A DNA stretch of 41,018 nt from Muribaculaceae bacterium (GCA_029061225.1 JAIDSM010000281.1:21505-62522), one strand, 5' to 3'. Positions 17,328-27,476 are shown, numbered from the stretch's first letter. The notes: generated by a model from the sequence alone, not told the origin. Translations and numbers: made by a program.

Positions 17328-20159
17328 TTAGAAAGTTACTTGAGCACCGATGTTGTAGAAGCGAGACTGAGGAGCAGAGCCCACATTCATCTCAAGGATC
17401 TTGCGGTTCTTACCAAATGTCACGAGGTCGTCGCCGCTGACATAGATCTGGAGACCCTTCACAACAGGACCGTTGATAAGCGACTTCGGGAAGTCGTAGG
17501 TCAGCTGGATCTTGTCGATGTCGAAACGGTCAGTGTCGTACATCCAGAAGTCAGAGGTCACATAGTTGTTGGCGCCGTTGGTAGCGGTCAGACGGGGAAG
17601 GGTCGCGGTAGCGGCAGTCTCCGGAGTCCAGCATTCGCGGGCCATAGCGGAATACTTGTTCTCGCCATACATCTGATAATACTTGTTGCCGTTGAGAGTG
17701 CCGTGACCGCCGAAGTTACCGAGGCCGTGCACGAAGAGCGTGAATCCCTTCCATGAAAGCTGAAGATTGACACCCATAAAGAAAGGAGAGCCATACCAAC
17801 CGCCCTTACCGAGGAAAGTCTGGTCGTTCTGGTCAACCTTACCGTCACCGTTGAGGTCGGCATACTTGAGGTCGCCTGCCTTGAGTACTGAGCTTCCGAG
17901 AGCGGACTGATCCACGGAGGCAGCCTCAGCGTCAGTCTGGAAGAAACCGAGACATTTGTAGCCCCAGATACCGTCGACGATATGACCCTGACGATACTGG
18001 TAGTCGTTCTCATAGATTTCGTCAAGCTTAGTAGCCTTCGTATCATAATATGTACCTGTCACACCAACCTTGAGCCCAAACTCGCCGAAATCCTTCTTAA
18101 AGTTGACAGCGAAGTCAAAACCTGTGCGCTTGTTATCGTTCATATTCACATAAGGAACGAAAGAAGCCTCAGGATAATATGTGGAGAAGTAGGTCGGGAA
18201 CTTGGTAGATTGGTTGCTGACAAGTCCTTCATTCTTGTAGAGGAAGTACATCGCATTGAAATCAATCATGCGGTTGGCGAGTTCACCACGGAGACCTACA
18301 GTGAATTCCTTACGCTTGATAAATGTAAGGTCAGTGTTGTCGCCGCGCTTCGGATAAGCAGCAGGATAACCACCGACCGCCCAGCTGTACCAGCCACCAT
18401 TGGTATAGTTGGCAGTGTACATGAAATAGTCTGCGATGTCGATGTCCTGATGGAGAATAGCACCGGAAGCCGAGAGCATCAACTCATTGATGGCGGTATT
18501 GTCCTGAAGGAATTCCTCACCAGTCAGACGCCAACCGATAGTAGCCGAGGGAGACCATGCCTGACGATGTCCGGGAGCCAGCTTGGAGGAGTGAACGCCG
18601 GTGACAGCGAGATCCACATAGTAGCGGCGGTCATAGTTGTAATCAGCCTCGAAGCCGATGTTGGCGCTCGATGTACGGTGATAGGTACCTGAAAGGGTAC
18701 GCTGCCAACCGGCAGCAACCGCGAGTGCATGGAAATTGTGAACGTCATTGAAGGTGCGGGTGTAATCGAACTGGCCTGACCAGTACATGGTCTGACGGCT
18801 TGAGGAGCCACCGATGTTCTGCACGCCGGAGTGCTCGTCCTTACCTTCGATAGCCACGGAGGTGATTTCCTCGAAACCGTTGAACTGGCTCCACTCGGGA
18901 ATGAAGACAGCGTAGGAATTGTTGTAGCTTGTAGTGTAGGAAGTAGCGTAGTCAACGGCAAACTTAGTATTGAAGGTAAGACCCTTTGTCACCATGCCGA
19001 GGTCGACGTTCACGCCGGTGTCAAACTGGAACTGGCGGCTTGTGAACTTATTGTAGCCGGCAGCCATATAGTCGGCGAAGATGTTAGTCTTGTCGATCTG
19101 AGTACCGCCAAGGAAACAACCGTTGAAAATATTGGTGGTAGTACCGATTAGGTCCAGAGAGTTAGTAGCTCCCGGATTGACCAGACTCACGGGGATAAAG
19201 GGAGTAAAACGGTTAGGACGAAGAGACGCGGCTTGCTCCCAATAGTTGCCTTTCGCACTGCGGGCGCCATAGAAAGTGGCGCTTGCATTGACGTATGCGC
19301 TGATGAAGTCGGTGATATCGACGTCAATGTTACCGCGGACGCTGAACCGGTCGGTAAAGTTATGCTTTGCCTCTCCTACCTTCAGATAGTCGCCCTGACG
19401 GAAGTAGTTGATGTTGGTATAGTAGCGAGCGCGCTCGTTGCCACCCTGGATCTGCACGGAAGCATCCGTACGGTTGTAGGCCTTCTTCAGGTATTCTCCT
19501 GAATACATGTTGAGGTTGGGATAGCGATAGGGATTGGCACCGCTCGCGAAGTTGTAGATATCCTCATCGGTATAGCGGGGAGCCTGTCCGTCGTTGACGA
19601 GGGCCTGGTTGTAGAGGGCCATATATTCAGCCGAACCTACGTATTCCGGAGTTGACTTAGCTACATGCCATCCGGTGTTGACGCGGGCGGTGACGCTCAG
19701 TGGGGCATTCTCACCACGCTTAGTGGTGATGTAGATGACACCTTTGGCTGCACGGGCACCGTAAAGAACGGTAGCTGCAGCCCCCTTGATGAAAGTGATA
19801 TCCTTCACCTCGGTCGAGATGATGTTGTTCATGTCACGGGCCACACCGTCTATCAGCACGAGGAAGCCCTGATCGTTGTCGGCGTCCATACCCCATAGGG
19901 AGTTACCGTTGAAACCGGAAACATAACCTGAGATGGTACCGTTGTTGATGTCATTGATATAGTTGACCTCCATGAGCTTCTCCAGGTCGAGCACCTCGGC
20001 GCCGCCGAGCATGTCGCCGCTGTTGACAGTGCGGAAAGGAAGGTGTACCTGATATCCAGCCACAGAATCCGCAGCCTCGTCGCCGGCAGCAGCAGCCGTT
20101 GAGGCACAGAGAGCCGCTACAGTGAACATCGGGAGGATCTTATTGAATTTTGTTGTCAT
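17328..20159 (-). CDS. xusC: SusC-type TonB-dependent transporter, second pair, lacking the N-terminal extension
   Basis: A 943-residue outer-membrane receptor. After a signal peptide ending near TAAAAG there is only a short linker before the plug domain (about 40-150, with LVLIDGVARDMNNI and VLYGARAAKGVIYITTKRG), followed by a 22-strand-type barrel. The family ending is present (RFYNIGAQVTF). Unlike the first SusC here, it has no carboxypeptidase-regulatory-like domain and no DEVVVVGYG-type TonB-box segment. It may depend on another way of coupling, or use an atypical box. The barrel carries a calcium-loop-like stretch, DLNGDGKVDQND, as in many SusC proteins. It is encoded 34 bp after the first SusD and 12 bp before its own SusD. 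Confidence 0.93.
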   Translation of the reverse strand: MTTKFNKILPMFTVAALCASTAAAAGDEAADSVAGYQVHLPFRTVNSGDMLGGAEVLDLEKLMEVNYINDINNGTISGYVSGFNGNSLWGMDADNDQGFLVLIDGVARDMNNIISTEVKDITFIKGAAATVLYGARAAKGVIYITTKRGENAPLSVTARVNTGWHVAKSTPEYVGSAEYMALYNQALVNDGQAPRYTDEDIYNFASGANPYRYPNLNMYSGEYLKKAYNRTDASVQIQGGNERARYYTNINYFRQGDYLKVGEAKHNFTDRFSVRGNIDVDITDFISAYVNASATFYGARSAKGNYWEQAASLRPNRFTPFIPVSLVNPGATNSLDLIGTTTNIFNGCFLGGTQIDKTNIFADYMAAGYNKFTSRQFQFDTGVNVDLGMVTKGLTFNTKFAVDYATSYTTSYNNSYAVFIPEWSQFNGFEEITSVAIEGKDEHSGVQNIGGSSSRQTMYWSGQFDYTRTFNDVHNFHALAVAAGWQRTLSGTYHRTSSANIGFEADYNYDRRYYVDLAVTGVHSSKLAPGHRQAWSPSATIGWRLTGEEFLQDNTAINELMLSASGAILHQDIDIADYFMYTANYTNGGWYSWAVGGYPAAYPKRGDNTDLTFIKRKEFTVGLRGELANRMIDFNAMYFLYKNEGLVSNQSTKFPTYFSTYYPEASFVPYVNMNDNKRTGFDFAVNFKKDFGEFGLKVGVTGTYYDTKATKLDEIYENDYQYRQGHIVDGIWGYKCLGFFQTDAEAASVDQSALGSSVLKAGDLKYADLNGDGKVDQNDQTFLGKGGWYGSPFFMGVNLQLSWKGFTLFVHGLGNFGGHGTLNGNKYYQMYGENKYSAMARECWTPETAATATLPRLTATNGANNYVTSDFWMYDTDRFDIDKIQLTYDFPKSLINGPVVKGLQIYVSGDDLVTFGKNRKILEMNVGSAPQSRFYNIGAQVTF

Positions 20160-20193
20160 AAGTTTTCTTACAGTAAGGTTAGTTTATACTCCA

Positions 20194-22185
20194 TTACCAT
20201 CCCGGGTTCTGTTCAAAACCGGAGTAGATGTAAGTGTCTTCACGGAGAAGCGGGAACCAGTAGTGCTTCGTATCGAAGTTACGGGTAAGGATTACCTCCT
20301 CATGGAATTCAGCCACTTCAGCCTCAGCAGGATCGTTTTCAGCATAATAAGAATAATAGTCAGGACCAATATTCTTTAATTCATCTTCGGTAACAGGATC
20401 TTTTGGTCCATCAACGCGGATGAATTCCTGAGAAGTCTTCACGCAGTATTTAGGCTCGGTGAGGAGTAGCCAGCGCTGCAGGTCGTTGAAACGGAAACCT
20501 TCGAAAGCGAGCTCTACGGCACGTTCGCGGCGCACCTCATCCATGAATGCATTGCCGGTGAACTTCTCGGCCACATGGCCCGCGCCTACACGGTCACGGA
20601 GCCTGTTGATGGCGTCGGCTGCCGAAAGGGAGCATTTGCCCGACTTGCCCTGAGGACCTCCTAGTACGGCGGCTGCTTCGGCGTACATCAGATAGACGTC
20701 GGCAAGACGCATGTATGGGATGTAGCTGTGCGGGTTCGGACCATAGTCGTCGGCCGATCCGGAGTCATACTTCTGGCAGGTATGGGGCACGAGCTTCTGG
20801 TAGAAATAGCCCGAACGGCTTGCGTTGGGAACAGCGCGCATCGAGCCTCCTGTGGCGAGGCCTGCATATTTCATAGCCTTGTCAGGACCCTCAGGCTCGT
20901 TGTTGATGTACTTCACACCGTCGAAAACGATATCATGATAGAAACGAGGATCACGGTCCTTGAAGGGATGCTTGGGATCCCATCCGGACTCGGGGTCATC
21001 GAGAGGAAGACCGTTGGCCATACCGTAATTCTTCACGTAATTGGCAGTCGGCTGATGGATGTGGTTGTCCTGAGCGCAAAGCTGGTTGGGGCCGAATGTA
21101 CGTGTGAAATTGTAGCGGGTGAATGACCAACCTGCGGAAGGACCGCGGAGAAGAGCCTCCTTACCGCCCGGCTGCTCCCAGCTTCTGCCGGAAGTAAAGA
21201 AGAGCTCACTGTAGCTATAATCAACGCCTGCAGCCTTCTTATGATCGTAGATATTCTCATAGTCGAATGAAGCGAACTCATACTGTGTCTGGCCGGCCTC
21301 GACAAGAGCGATGATCTCTCCAAGTGCATCGGCAGCTTTGCGTGCGTATTCCTGACTGTAGTTGTAGGTCTGCGCGCCACCGAGCTGCGCTCCGTGCTGC
21401 ATAAGCGGACTCGCTGCCCAAAGATAGTTCTTACCGAGATAAGCGAGAGCCGTGATCTTGTTGATGCGCAGTTCGTTTTTACCAAGAGTGTTCTTTCCTG
21501 CAGTAGTATTGTCCCAGTTGACGGGGAGGAGGTCGGCTGCCTTCTGGAAGTCTTCGGCTGCCCTATCGGCACATTCCACATAGGACAGACGCTCCAGACG
21601 TGGAGTCTCCGAAGCTGAGAATACCTGATCTATATACGGAAGGCCTCCAAGATATTCCATCATCTCGAAATGCCACCATGCGCGGAAGAAATAAAGCTGA
21701 CCGAGGATGAGATTCTTCTCTTCAGTGGTACCTGTAAAGTAGTTTTCGATCTCCTGGATGCCTTTGTTTGCCTTGGCGATGCAATACCATGCATGTCCGG
21801 CAAGACGGTGATTGAACGGATTGTTGGATGTAGGATCAAGATCACCTTTCTTAGCGGCAAACCAGAACTGGTTGTTGTTCTGCCAGGCATAGTAGTTGCC
21901 GAGGTCGATCTGAGTCTGTATGACGCGCTCAGACTCAGCCTGCGGGTTCATGACCTCGTCGTCGCCGAGGTTCCAGGAAGTGGTCCAGTAAGCTTTAGCC
22001 TTGTCAGGTATACAGTTGTAGATCTCCTCAACGTAACCCTGCATATTCGTGAAATTCTTGAAGGGAGTGTCGGAAGAGACGTTCGAGTCCGGCTCCTTGT
22101 CGAGGTAATCCTCGCATGAAGTCATTCCGGCTGTCAGCGTCATTCCCAACGCGATGGCTCCAAGAAACTTTATATATCTGTTCAT
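20194..22185 (-). CDS. xusB: SusD/RagB-type glycan-binding lipoprotein, first pair
   Basis: A 663-residue lipoprotein (Cys24 after TAGMTS, followed by EDYLDKEPDS). It has the SusD motifs LGQLYFFRAWWHFEMMEYLGG, MRLADVYLMYAEAAAVLGG and VRRERAVELAFEGFRFNDLQRW, and the ending YIYSGFEQNPGW. It binds oligosaccharide at the cell surface for the SusC encoded 18 bp upstream. Length is at the long end for SusD proteins, in line with xylan PUL members. The start at MNRYIKFLGAIALG is the only one that gives a signal peptide. The symbol follows gene order in xylan loci. Confidence 0.95.
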   Translation of the reverse strand: MNRYIKFLGAIALGMTLTAGMTSCEDYLDKEPDSNVSSDTPFKNFTNMQGYVEEIYNCIPDKAKAYWTTSWNLGDDEVMNPQAESERVIQTQIDLGNYYAWQNNNQFWFAAKKGDLDPTSNNPFNHRLAGHAWYCIAKANKGIQEIENYFTGTTEEKNLILGQLYFFRAWWHFEMMEYLGGLPYIDQVFSASETPRLERLSYVECADRAAEDFQKAADLLPVNWDNTTAGKNTLGKNELRINKITALAYLGKNYLWAASPLMQHGAQLGGAQTYNYSQEYARKAADALGEIIALVEAGQTQYEFASFDYENIYDHKKAAGVDYSYSELFFTSGRSWEQPGGKEALLRGPSAGWSFTRYNFTRTFGPNQLCAQDNHIHQPTANYVKNYGMANGLPLDDPESGWDPKHPFKDRDPRFYHDIVFDGVKYINNEPEGPDKAMKYAGLATGGSMRAVPNASRSGYFYQKLVPHTCQKYDSGSADDYGPNPHSYIPYMRLADVYLMYAEAAAVLGGPQGKSGKCSLSAADAINRLRDRVGAGHVAEKFTGNAFMDEVRRERAVELAFEGFRFNDLQRWLLLTEPKYCVKTSQEFIRVDGPKDPVTEDELKNIGPDYYSYYAENDPAEAEVAEFHEEVILTRNFDTKHYWFPLLREDTYIYSGFEQNPGW

Positions 22186-22203
22186 GATTGGATAGTTGAA
22201 ATT

Positions 22204-25200
22204 TTAGAAGTTGAACTTAATACCTAAGTTGAAGCGACGCATGGTAGGATAAGCGCCGGAACCGGCTGAGCCTGCGAAGTTAGACTCGCGGTCATCAGGC
22301 ATACGAGACCAAAGCCATAGGTTGTTGCCGTTGAGGTAGACCTTAAGGTTGTTCATGCCGAGCTTCTTGATCCAGCCGCCGGTCCATGTATAAGCTACCT
22401 CGACGTTCTTCAGACGAACGTAAGAGCCGTCGTAGAGATACTGAGTGCCGTTGCTGTATGCGCTTGACTGGCTGTACCAGCGGGGAAGAAGAACGTCGCC
22501 GTCAAGGTCGTATCCGTTCCACCATGCTCCGAGATTGTAGACATTGTCGGTATTGTGTGAGAAAGAAGTAAGGCCGACGTCACGAGTAACATTTGTTACT
22601 CCATAGAATTGAACGAAGCAACTGAAGCCTTTCCATTCGTAGCCGATAGTCGCGTTGTAGGTGTTCTGGGGAGTTCCGGTGTATCCGTAGGGTGCGGAGT
22701 CCTCCACATCCACCTTGCCGTCGCCGTTGAAGTCTACGATATAGTAGTCGCCGGGAAGACGGCTCTCGTTGTTGACGTCGTGCGACGGTGCGCCGTAAAG
22801 TTCGTCGAGTGAGTTGAGGAAGCCGCCGCTGATGTGGGCATGGGTCTGGCCGATGGCGAAACCGGCCTGCTTCTGATAGTCGGGCTTGAGCTCGGGGTCG
22901 TCGCGGAATTCAATCTTGTTGGCAGCATGTGTCATGTTGAGATTAGCCCATACACGCATGTCGCGGCCGATCTGCTTGTTGAAGCGGAGCTCGAACTCGT
23001 AACCGGAAACGGTAGCCTTACCGAGGTTGGCAGTCGGAGGTGTCTGACCGAAGTAAGAGGGCATTGCTCGGTCGCCGCCTGCGATGAGGATGTCGTCACG
23101 CTTGTCCTTGAAGAGCTCGACTGTACCGGCAAACATGCCGTTGAGGAATGAGAAGTCGATACCGAGGTTCATCTTCCTTACTTTCTCCCAGTGAGCGTCG
23201 GGGTTGCCGAGCGCGCTCTGGCGATAATATGAGTAGATGGAGCCGTCGTCATATACACCGGGAGTTCCGGTACCGCCGTAGCCGGTGGTCACCATCTTTG
23301 TGTTGCCACCGTAAGCCCACTGGTCCATATAGAGGAAGCGAGCACCAGAGTCGTCACCGATCTCACCGTAGGAAGCACGTATCTTAAGTTCCTGCCACCA
23401 GTTGTCGAGTCCGGCAGCCTTCCAGAACTTCTCCTCTGAAGGACGCCATCCGATAGCTCCTGAATTGAAGAAACCGAAACGGAAGCCTTTGCCGAATTTC
23501 TCAGAACCGTTGTAGGCACCGTTGTATTCGAAGAAGTAACGGTCGTCGAAGTTGTAGGTAGCACGGAATACCCAGTCCTCACGACGGATAGGAATCATGG
23601 AGCCTGTAGCGATTTCCTGACGGGTCCAGACAGCCGTCGCACCGATGTTGTTCTTGCCGAATTCACGTGCCCAGTTGAGCTGCACCTGATAGTTCATGTT
23701 GCGGACAGTGTTCCAGTCCTGTACGCTACCGCCCTGAGTGTTCCACTTGTTGCCGGGCATGTAGTCGAACATGGTGATCTTGTCGTAGTTGGTCTCCGTC
23801 TGAACCATGCCGGTCTCTGGATCGATCCATTTGTGCTGAGGACCGTTGAAAAGGTCGTTGATACCACGTCCGGATTCACGGAAGCGGTTGTCCCAGGAGA
23901 TCATACCCATAAGGTTAAGACCGGGCGTGATGAACTTGAGGTCCTGGTTGAGGACGAAGTCTGTTGTGATGGCGGTATCAGTAGTCTTGAATGCTCCACC
24001 CATGGCGAGCTGCTCGGCTGAGTTGGCAACCTGCGACTTGAACGCGGGATAATAACCGAAAGAACCGTCGGAATAGATAGGAATGAATACGTCGGGAGCG
24101 ATGTTGTAGACACCGGCCCAAACCTGCTGGTTGTTCCAGTTGCCCTGGTCAAACGACTGACCGTCGTTAGGCCATGTAGAACGCTTCTGGCCTGTAGATC
24201 CGGCGAGGTTCACCTTAAGGGTTGTAGTCGGGGTGAGTGAGAAGTCGAGGTTGGAGCGGGCGTTGATACGGTTGTAGCCGAAGCCTGTCTTATAACCGCG
24301 ACCGTTGTCGATATTCTTGAACATGTCACCCTCGCTTACGAAGTCGATGACCGCGAAGTAGCGTACGAACTTCGTACCACCGCTGATGGAGACGTTGCCA
24401 TTGTATGACATCGCGTGATCTTTGAAGAGGTAGTCTTTCCAGTTTACGTTGGGATAACGTTCAGCTTCCTCAAGATTGGCGGGATTGCGGTATTTTTCAG
24501 CCACAGCAAGAGGAGTCATATACGCCCAGGATGAACCCATGATGGGAAGTTCGTGCATGACGGCCTTGTTTCTCCAGAGAAGGGCGTCGTAAGAATCCAT
24601 CTTATCGGGAAGCTTCGAGATGGTCTTCATAGTGGCGGTGAAACCTACATCAATCTTAGCGCGACCTTCCTGACCACGCTTGGTAGTGATGAGGATCACA
24701 CCGTTTGCACCCTTCACACCGTAGACGGCGGTAGCGGATGCGTCCTTAAGGACAGATATAGACTTCACGGAGCTCACGTCAACGCTGTTCATGTCGCGCT
24801 CGATACCATCGACAAGAACAAGAGGGTCGCTGTTGTTCCAGGAAGAGGCGCCACGGATGGTGATCTTTGCAGATTCGTCGCCAGGCATACCTGAAGACTG
24901 CACTGTAACGACGCCGGGGAGGTTACCGGTAAGTGCGGCACTGATGTCGTGCACACCTGCGGCACGCTCGAGGACCTCGCCGGTGGTCTGTGTGATAGCA
25001 CCTACCACAGAGGCCTTCTTCTGCTGACCGTAGCCGACCACCACGACTTCGTCGAGAAGCTCGGCGTCTTCCTTCATAGTCACGTCAACGACCTTACGGC
25101 CATTGACCGCGATCTTCTGGTCTGCCATGCCGACATAACCGAAGAGAAGGTGGTCCTTCTTGATGTTAGGAACATTGATGGAGTAATTGCCATCAATGTC

Positions 25201-25374
25201 GGTAGCCGTACCAATGGAGGTACCGTCTACTCGCACTGTCACGCCGATGAGGGGATCGCCCGACTCATCGACCACGTTGCCTTTGACTATGTCCGCCCAG
25301 GCCGAGAACGACCCTGACAGAAGCATGACCATCAGCAGCGCAATGTAACGAAATGGTTTCTTTACATTTTTCAT
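22204..25374 (-). CDS. xusA: SusC-type TonB-dependent transporter, first pair
   Basis: A 1056-residue outer-membrane transporter with the full SusC layout: signal peptide to about Ala27, carboxypeptidase-regulatory-like domain (28-105), TonB-box segment DEVVVVGYG (108-116), plug (about 117-235, with PLVLVDGIERDM and TAVYGVKGANGVILITTKRG) and a beta-barrel ending RRFNLGIKFNF. It imports bound xylo-oligosaccharides with energy from TonB-ExbBD. It is second in the train, 35 bp after GH43 and 18 bp before its SusD. A DFNGDGKVDVED stretch probably binds calcium. Family assignment is certain; xylan specificity comes from context. Confidence 0.96.
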   Translation of the reverse strand: MKNVKKPFRYIALLMVMLLSGSFSAWADIVKGNVVDESGDPLIGVTVRVDGTSIGTATDIDGNYSINVPNIKKDHLLFGYVGMADQKIAVNGRKVVDVTMKEDAELLDEVVVVGYGQQKKASVVGAITQTTGEVLERAAGVHDISAALTGNLPGVVTVQSSGMPGDESAKITIRGASSWNNSDPLVLVDGIERDMNSVDVSSVKSISVLKDASATAVYGVKGANGVILITTKRGQEGRAKIDVGFTATMKTISKLPDKMDSYDALLWRNKAVMHELPIMGSSWAYMTPLAVAEKYRNPANLEEAERYPNVNWKDYLFKDHAMSYNGNVSISGGTKFVRYFAVIDFVSEGDMFKNIDNGRGYKTGFGYNRINARSNLDFSLTPTTTLKVNLAGSTGQKRSTWPNDGQSFDQGNWNNQQVWAGVYNIAPDVFIPIYSDGSFGYYPAFKSQVANSAEQLAMGGAFKTTDTAITTDFVLNQDLKFITPGLNLMGMISWDNRFRESGRGINDLFNGPQHKWIDPETGMVQTETNYDKITMFDYMPGNKWNTQGGSVQDWNTVRNMNYQVQLNWAREFGKNNIGATAVWTRQEIATGSMIPIRREDWVFRATYNFDDRYFFEYNGAYNGSEKFGKGFRFGFFNSGAIGWRPSEEKFWKAAGLDNWWQELKIRASYGEIGDDSGARFLYMDQWAYGGNTKMVTTGYGGTGTPGVYDDGSIYSYYRQSALGNPDAHWEKVRKMNLGIDFSFLNGMFAGTVELFKDKRDDILIAGGDRAMPSYFGQTPPTANLGKATVSGYEFELRFNKQIGRDMRVWANLNMTHAANKIEFRDDPELKPDYQKQAGFAIGQTHAHISGGFLNSLDELYGAPSHDVNNESRLPGDYYIVDFNGDGKVDVEDSAPYGYTGTPQNTYNATIGYEWKGFSCFVQFYGVTNVTRDVGLTSFSHNTDNVYNLGAWWNGYDLDGDVLLPRWYSQSSAYSNGTQYLYDGSYVRLKNVEVAYTWTGGWIKKLGMNNLKVYLNGNNLWLWSRMPDDRESNFAGSAGSGAYPTMRRFNLGIKFNF

Positions 25375-25409
25375 TGCTATTAAATATTAAAGTATAATGG
25401 AAAAAAATC

Positions 25410-27131
25410 TCAATCGATATTCTCTGCGTTGGAGGCGTAGAGTCCTACAACGGTTCCGGTGAATCCTCCGGCCTCAGCCGTAGAGGTGTAGCCTGCATCG
25501 ACGTCATCCGCGAGGAGTTCCCATTTCTTACCTCCATCGGTGGAATAATGGAATCTGTACTTGAGGCCGTTGCCGGAGATCCTGAAGTCTATGGCTGAGA
25601 GGCTGGCATCGACGGGAATCTCCGCAATCGTATGGGAGCCATCTTCGGCTATCTTGCGGACCTCGAGCTTATGTGTATCGCCGCTCTTGGTGCGGGCAAG
25701 AAGATACTGATGGGTCTCATCTTTAAGGAGAAGCATTCCGGCAAGCTGCGAATCAGATTCCGGAACGAACGTCATGTGCGTGCTGCAGTTGAAATTGTGA
25801 TGGCAGAGACGACGGCATACATAAGGAAGCACAGCCTTCTCGCTTGACTTCACGTCAGCGCATTTTACGGTGAGATGTCCCGGATTCTGAGTGAGTGAAT
25901 AATAATCAGACGCTGTTCCACGAAGTGTCATCCAGTCGTTGTCGAGAGTTGAATCGTTAAACTCGTCGCGTCGAGCGTAATTACCGAAAGTGACTTTCTC
26001 GGCACGCTTCACGTTCTGCTTGCTACCCATCAAGGGAACGACATCACCGTTCTCCACAAAGCGTGGCCAGCCGTCGGAAGTCCAGTTGACGGGGAGAAGG
26101 AATGTCTCGCGGCCGAGGTTTTCCTTATCGCCTTCTACAGGACGGCAGGCAAGGAAGACACCCCACCAGTCACCTTCAGGAGTCTTGACCATGTCGGCAT
26201 GTCCGGCGCAGGTCACAGGATTCTCGCGAGAGGAATCAAGCGTACGCTGAGTAAGGATGGGGTTGGCATCCCAAGGAGTGAAGGGCCCGAAAGGAGTCGG
26301 ACCTTTGTAGATGACCTCGCTGTGGCCGACACTTGTGCCTCCCTCGGCTGTCATCAGGTAGTAGTTGCCCCCTTCCTTATATATATGCGGACCTTCGCAC
26401 CAGATAGGTTTCTCCTCCGGGCGACAGCCTTTGTTGACCACTATACGGCGTTCGCCGACGCATTTGTCGGTAGCGGTATCAAACTCCACGACGCGTACCG
26501 TACGGTGGCCATCATATTCAGGTTTGCCATCGGGTGCATCATCGTTGTTGACGATATAGGCCTTTCCGTCCTCATCAAAGAAGAAGGCCGGATCTATACC
26601 TGCCACTTCGGGAAGCATAATGGGATCGCTCCATTCTCCAAAAGGATCCTTAGTCTTGACAAAAAAGTTTCCGGCTCCAACATTTGTGGTCACCATATAG
26701 TAAGTCTCGTTGGCCGGATTATAAGCGATATCAGGAGCAAAGATACCTCCGCTCACGTGCTGCTTCTCCATATTGACGAGTTGAGACTCCCGGGTCAGCA
26801 CATGGCCGATCTGCTCCCAGTTGACAAGGTCGCGGCTATGGAAAATCGGCACACCGGGGAAGAAAGTGAAGGTGGATGTCACAAGGAAATAATCGCCCTT
26901 GCCGTTGGTGCAGAGCGACGGATCGGAATACCATCCGGCAAGTACCGGATTATAGTATGCGCTTTCGTCGGGAAGCGGGTTATCCTTGTAGAAATTGTCA
27001 TCGCCTTCGTAGCTGAAGGAGTCGAATATCGCCACTGAACTCTGAGGAGCGATTCCGGCCTTCCTTGATGAGCAACCGGGCAGAAGCGCGAGGCAACCCA
27101 AGGCGATTGCGATGTTGGTTAGTTTTGCCAT
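25410..27131 (-). CDS. GH43 beta-xylosidase/alpha-L-arabinofuranosidase lipoprotein
   Basis: A 573-residue lipoprotein (Cys20 in LLPGC). The five-bladed propeller of GH43 spans about 55-345: catalytic base Asp70 in NPVLAGWYSDP, pKa-tuning Asp180 in GIDPAFFFDEDG and acid Glu246 in WCEGPHI. A C-terminal beta-sandwich of the GH43 C2/DUF1349-like type follows (about 385-573). Two-domain enzymes of this kind cleave beta-1,4-xylose or alpha-L-arabinofuranose from xylo-oligosaccharides. It is the first gene of the train, so it heads the xus operon. A -7-type element lies about 42 bp upstream. Subfamily and substrate cannot be read from the sequence by eye. Confidence 0.94.
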   Translation of the reverse strand: MAKLTNIAIALGCLALLPGCSSRKAGIAPQSSVAIFDSFSYEGDDNFYKDNPLPDESAYYNPVLAGWYSDPSLCTNGKGDYFLVTSTFTFFPGVPIFHSRDLVNWEQIGHVLTRESQLVNMEKQHVSGGIFAPDIAYNPANETYYMVTTNVGAGNFFVKTKDPFGEWSDPIMLPEVAGIDPAFFFDEDGKAYIVNNDDAPDGKPEYDGHRTVRVVEFDTATDKCVGERRIVVNKGCRPEEKPIWCEGPHIYKEGGNYYLMTAEGGTSVGHSEVIYKGPTPFGPFTPWDANPILTQRTLDSSRENPVTCAGHADMVKTPEGDWWGVFLACRPVEGDKENLGRETFLLPVNWTSDGWPRFVENGDVVPLMGSKQNVKRAEKVTFGNYARRDEFNDSTLDNDWMTLRGTASDYYSLTQNPGHLTVKCADVKSSEKAVLPYVCRRLCHHNFNCSTHMTFVPESDSQLAGMLLLKDETHQYLLARTKSGDTHKLEVRKIAEDGSHTIAEIPVDASLSAIDFRISGNGLKYRFHYSTDGGKKWELLADDVDAGYTSTAEAGGFTGTVVGLYASNAENID

Positions 27132-27172
27132 ATTTTTTCAAGTTGTCAAGTTGTCGTGATTTTAAGCGAATG

Positions 27173-27180
27173 CAAATTTA
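27173..27180 (-). promoter_or_regulatory. Candidate -7 element (TAAATTTG) of the xus operon
   Basis: On the minus strand TAAATTTG fits the Bacteroidetes -7 consensus TAnnTTTG exactly. Transcription would start about 35 nt before the GH43 ATG. A TTTG lies only 12 bp upstream rather than the usual 19-21, consistent with an activator-dependent promoter. Confidence 0.5.
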
Positions 27181-27263
27181 ATCAACTTACCCCAAACGCG
27201 CGCGGGAATGTATTTCCATTACGTCACTATTTGTCGCAGGCACAAAAAACAACGTCTCATTTT

Positions 27264-27281
27264 CGTAACAATCCGTAACAA
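27264..27281. promoter_or_regulatory. Direct repeat, candidate regulator-binding site
   Basis: CGTAACAA occurs at 27264-27271 and again at 27274-27281, exactly 10 bp apart, on the same face of the helix. The site is about 84 bp upstream of the -7 candidate. AraC-type domains often bind direct repeats, so it could be the operator for the adjacent regulator. This is inference only. Confidence 0.35.
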
Positions 27282-27369
27282 CAACATTATTACTTACTGA
27301 TTATCAATATATTAATAAGTGTACGTTTTCAGACATCCCTTACAGTGGCCAGATAAAGAAACATCGCTC

Positions 27370-27392
27370 AAAAAACCATCTTCGACGATGGT
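27370..27392 (-). terminator. Rho-independent terminator-like hairpin upstream of the xus promoter
   Basis: On the minus strand ACCATC and GATGGT form a 6-bp stem with a 6-nt loop, followed directly by a run of T. It ends a transcript that starts between here and the terminator at 27732-27772, or read-through from the regulator gene. Confidence 0.55.
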
Positions 27393-27476
27393 CAGAATAC
27401 CTCAGTAGAGCGAGGCTTGGTGATTCACATCCATGGATGCGGCGGACTAAATGACCTACCCCTATAAAAGGGCTGC

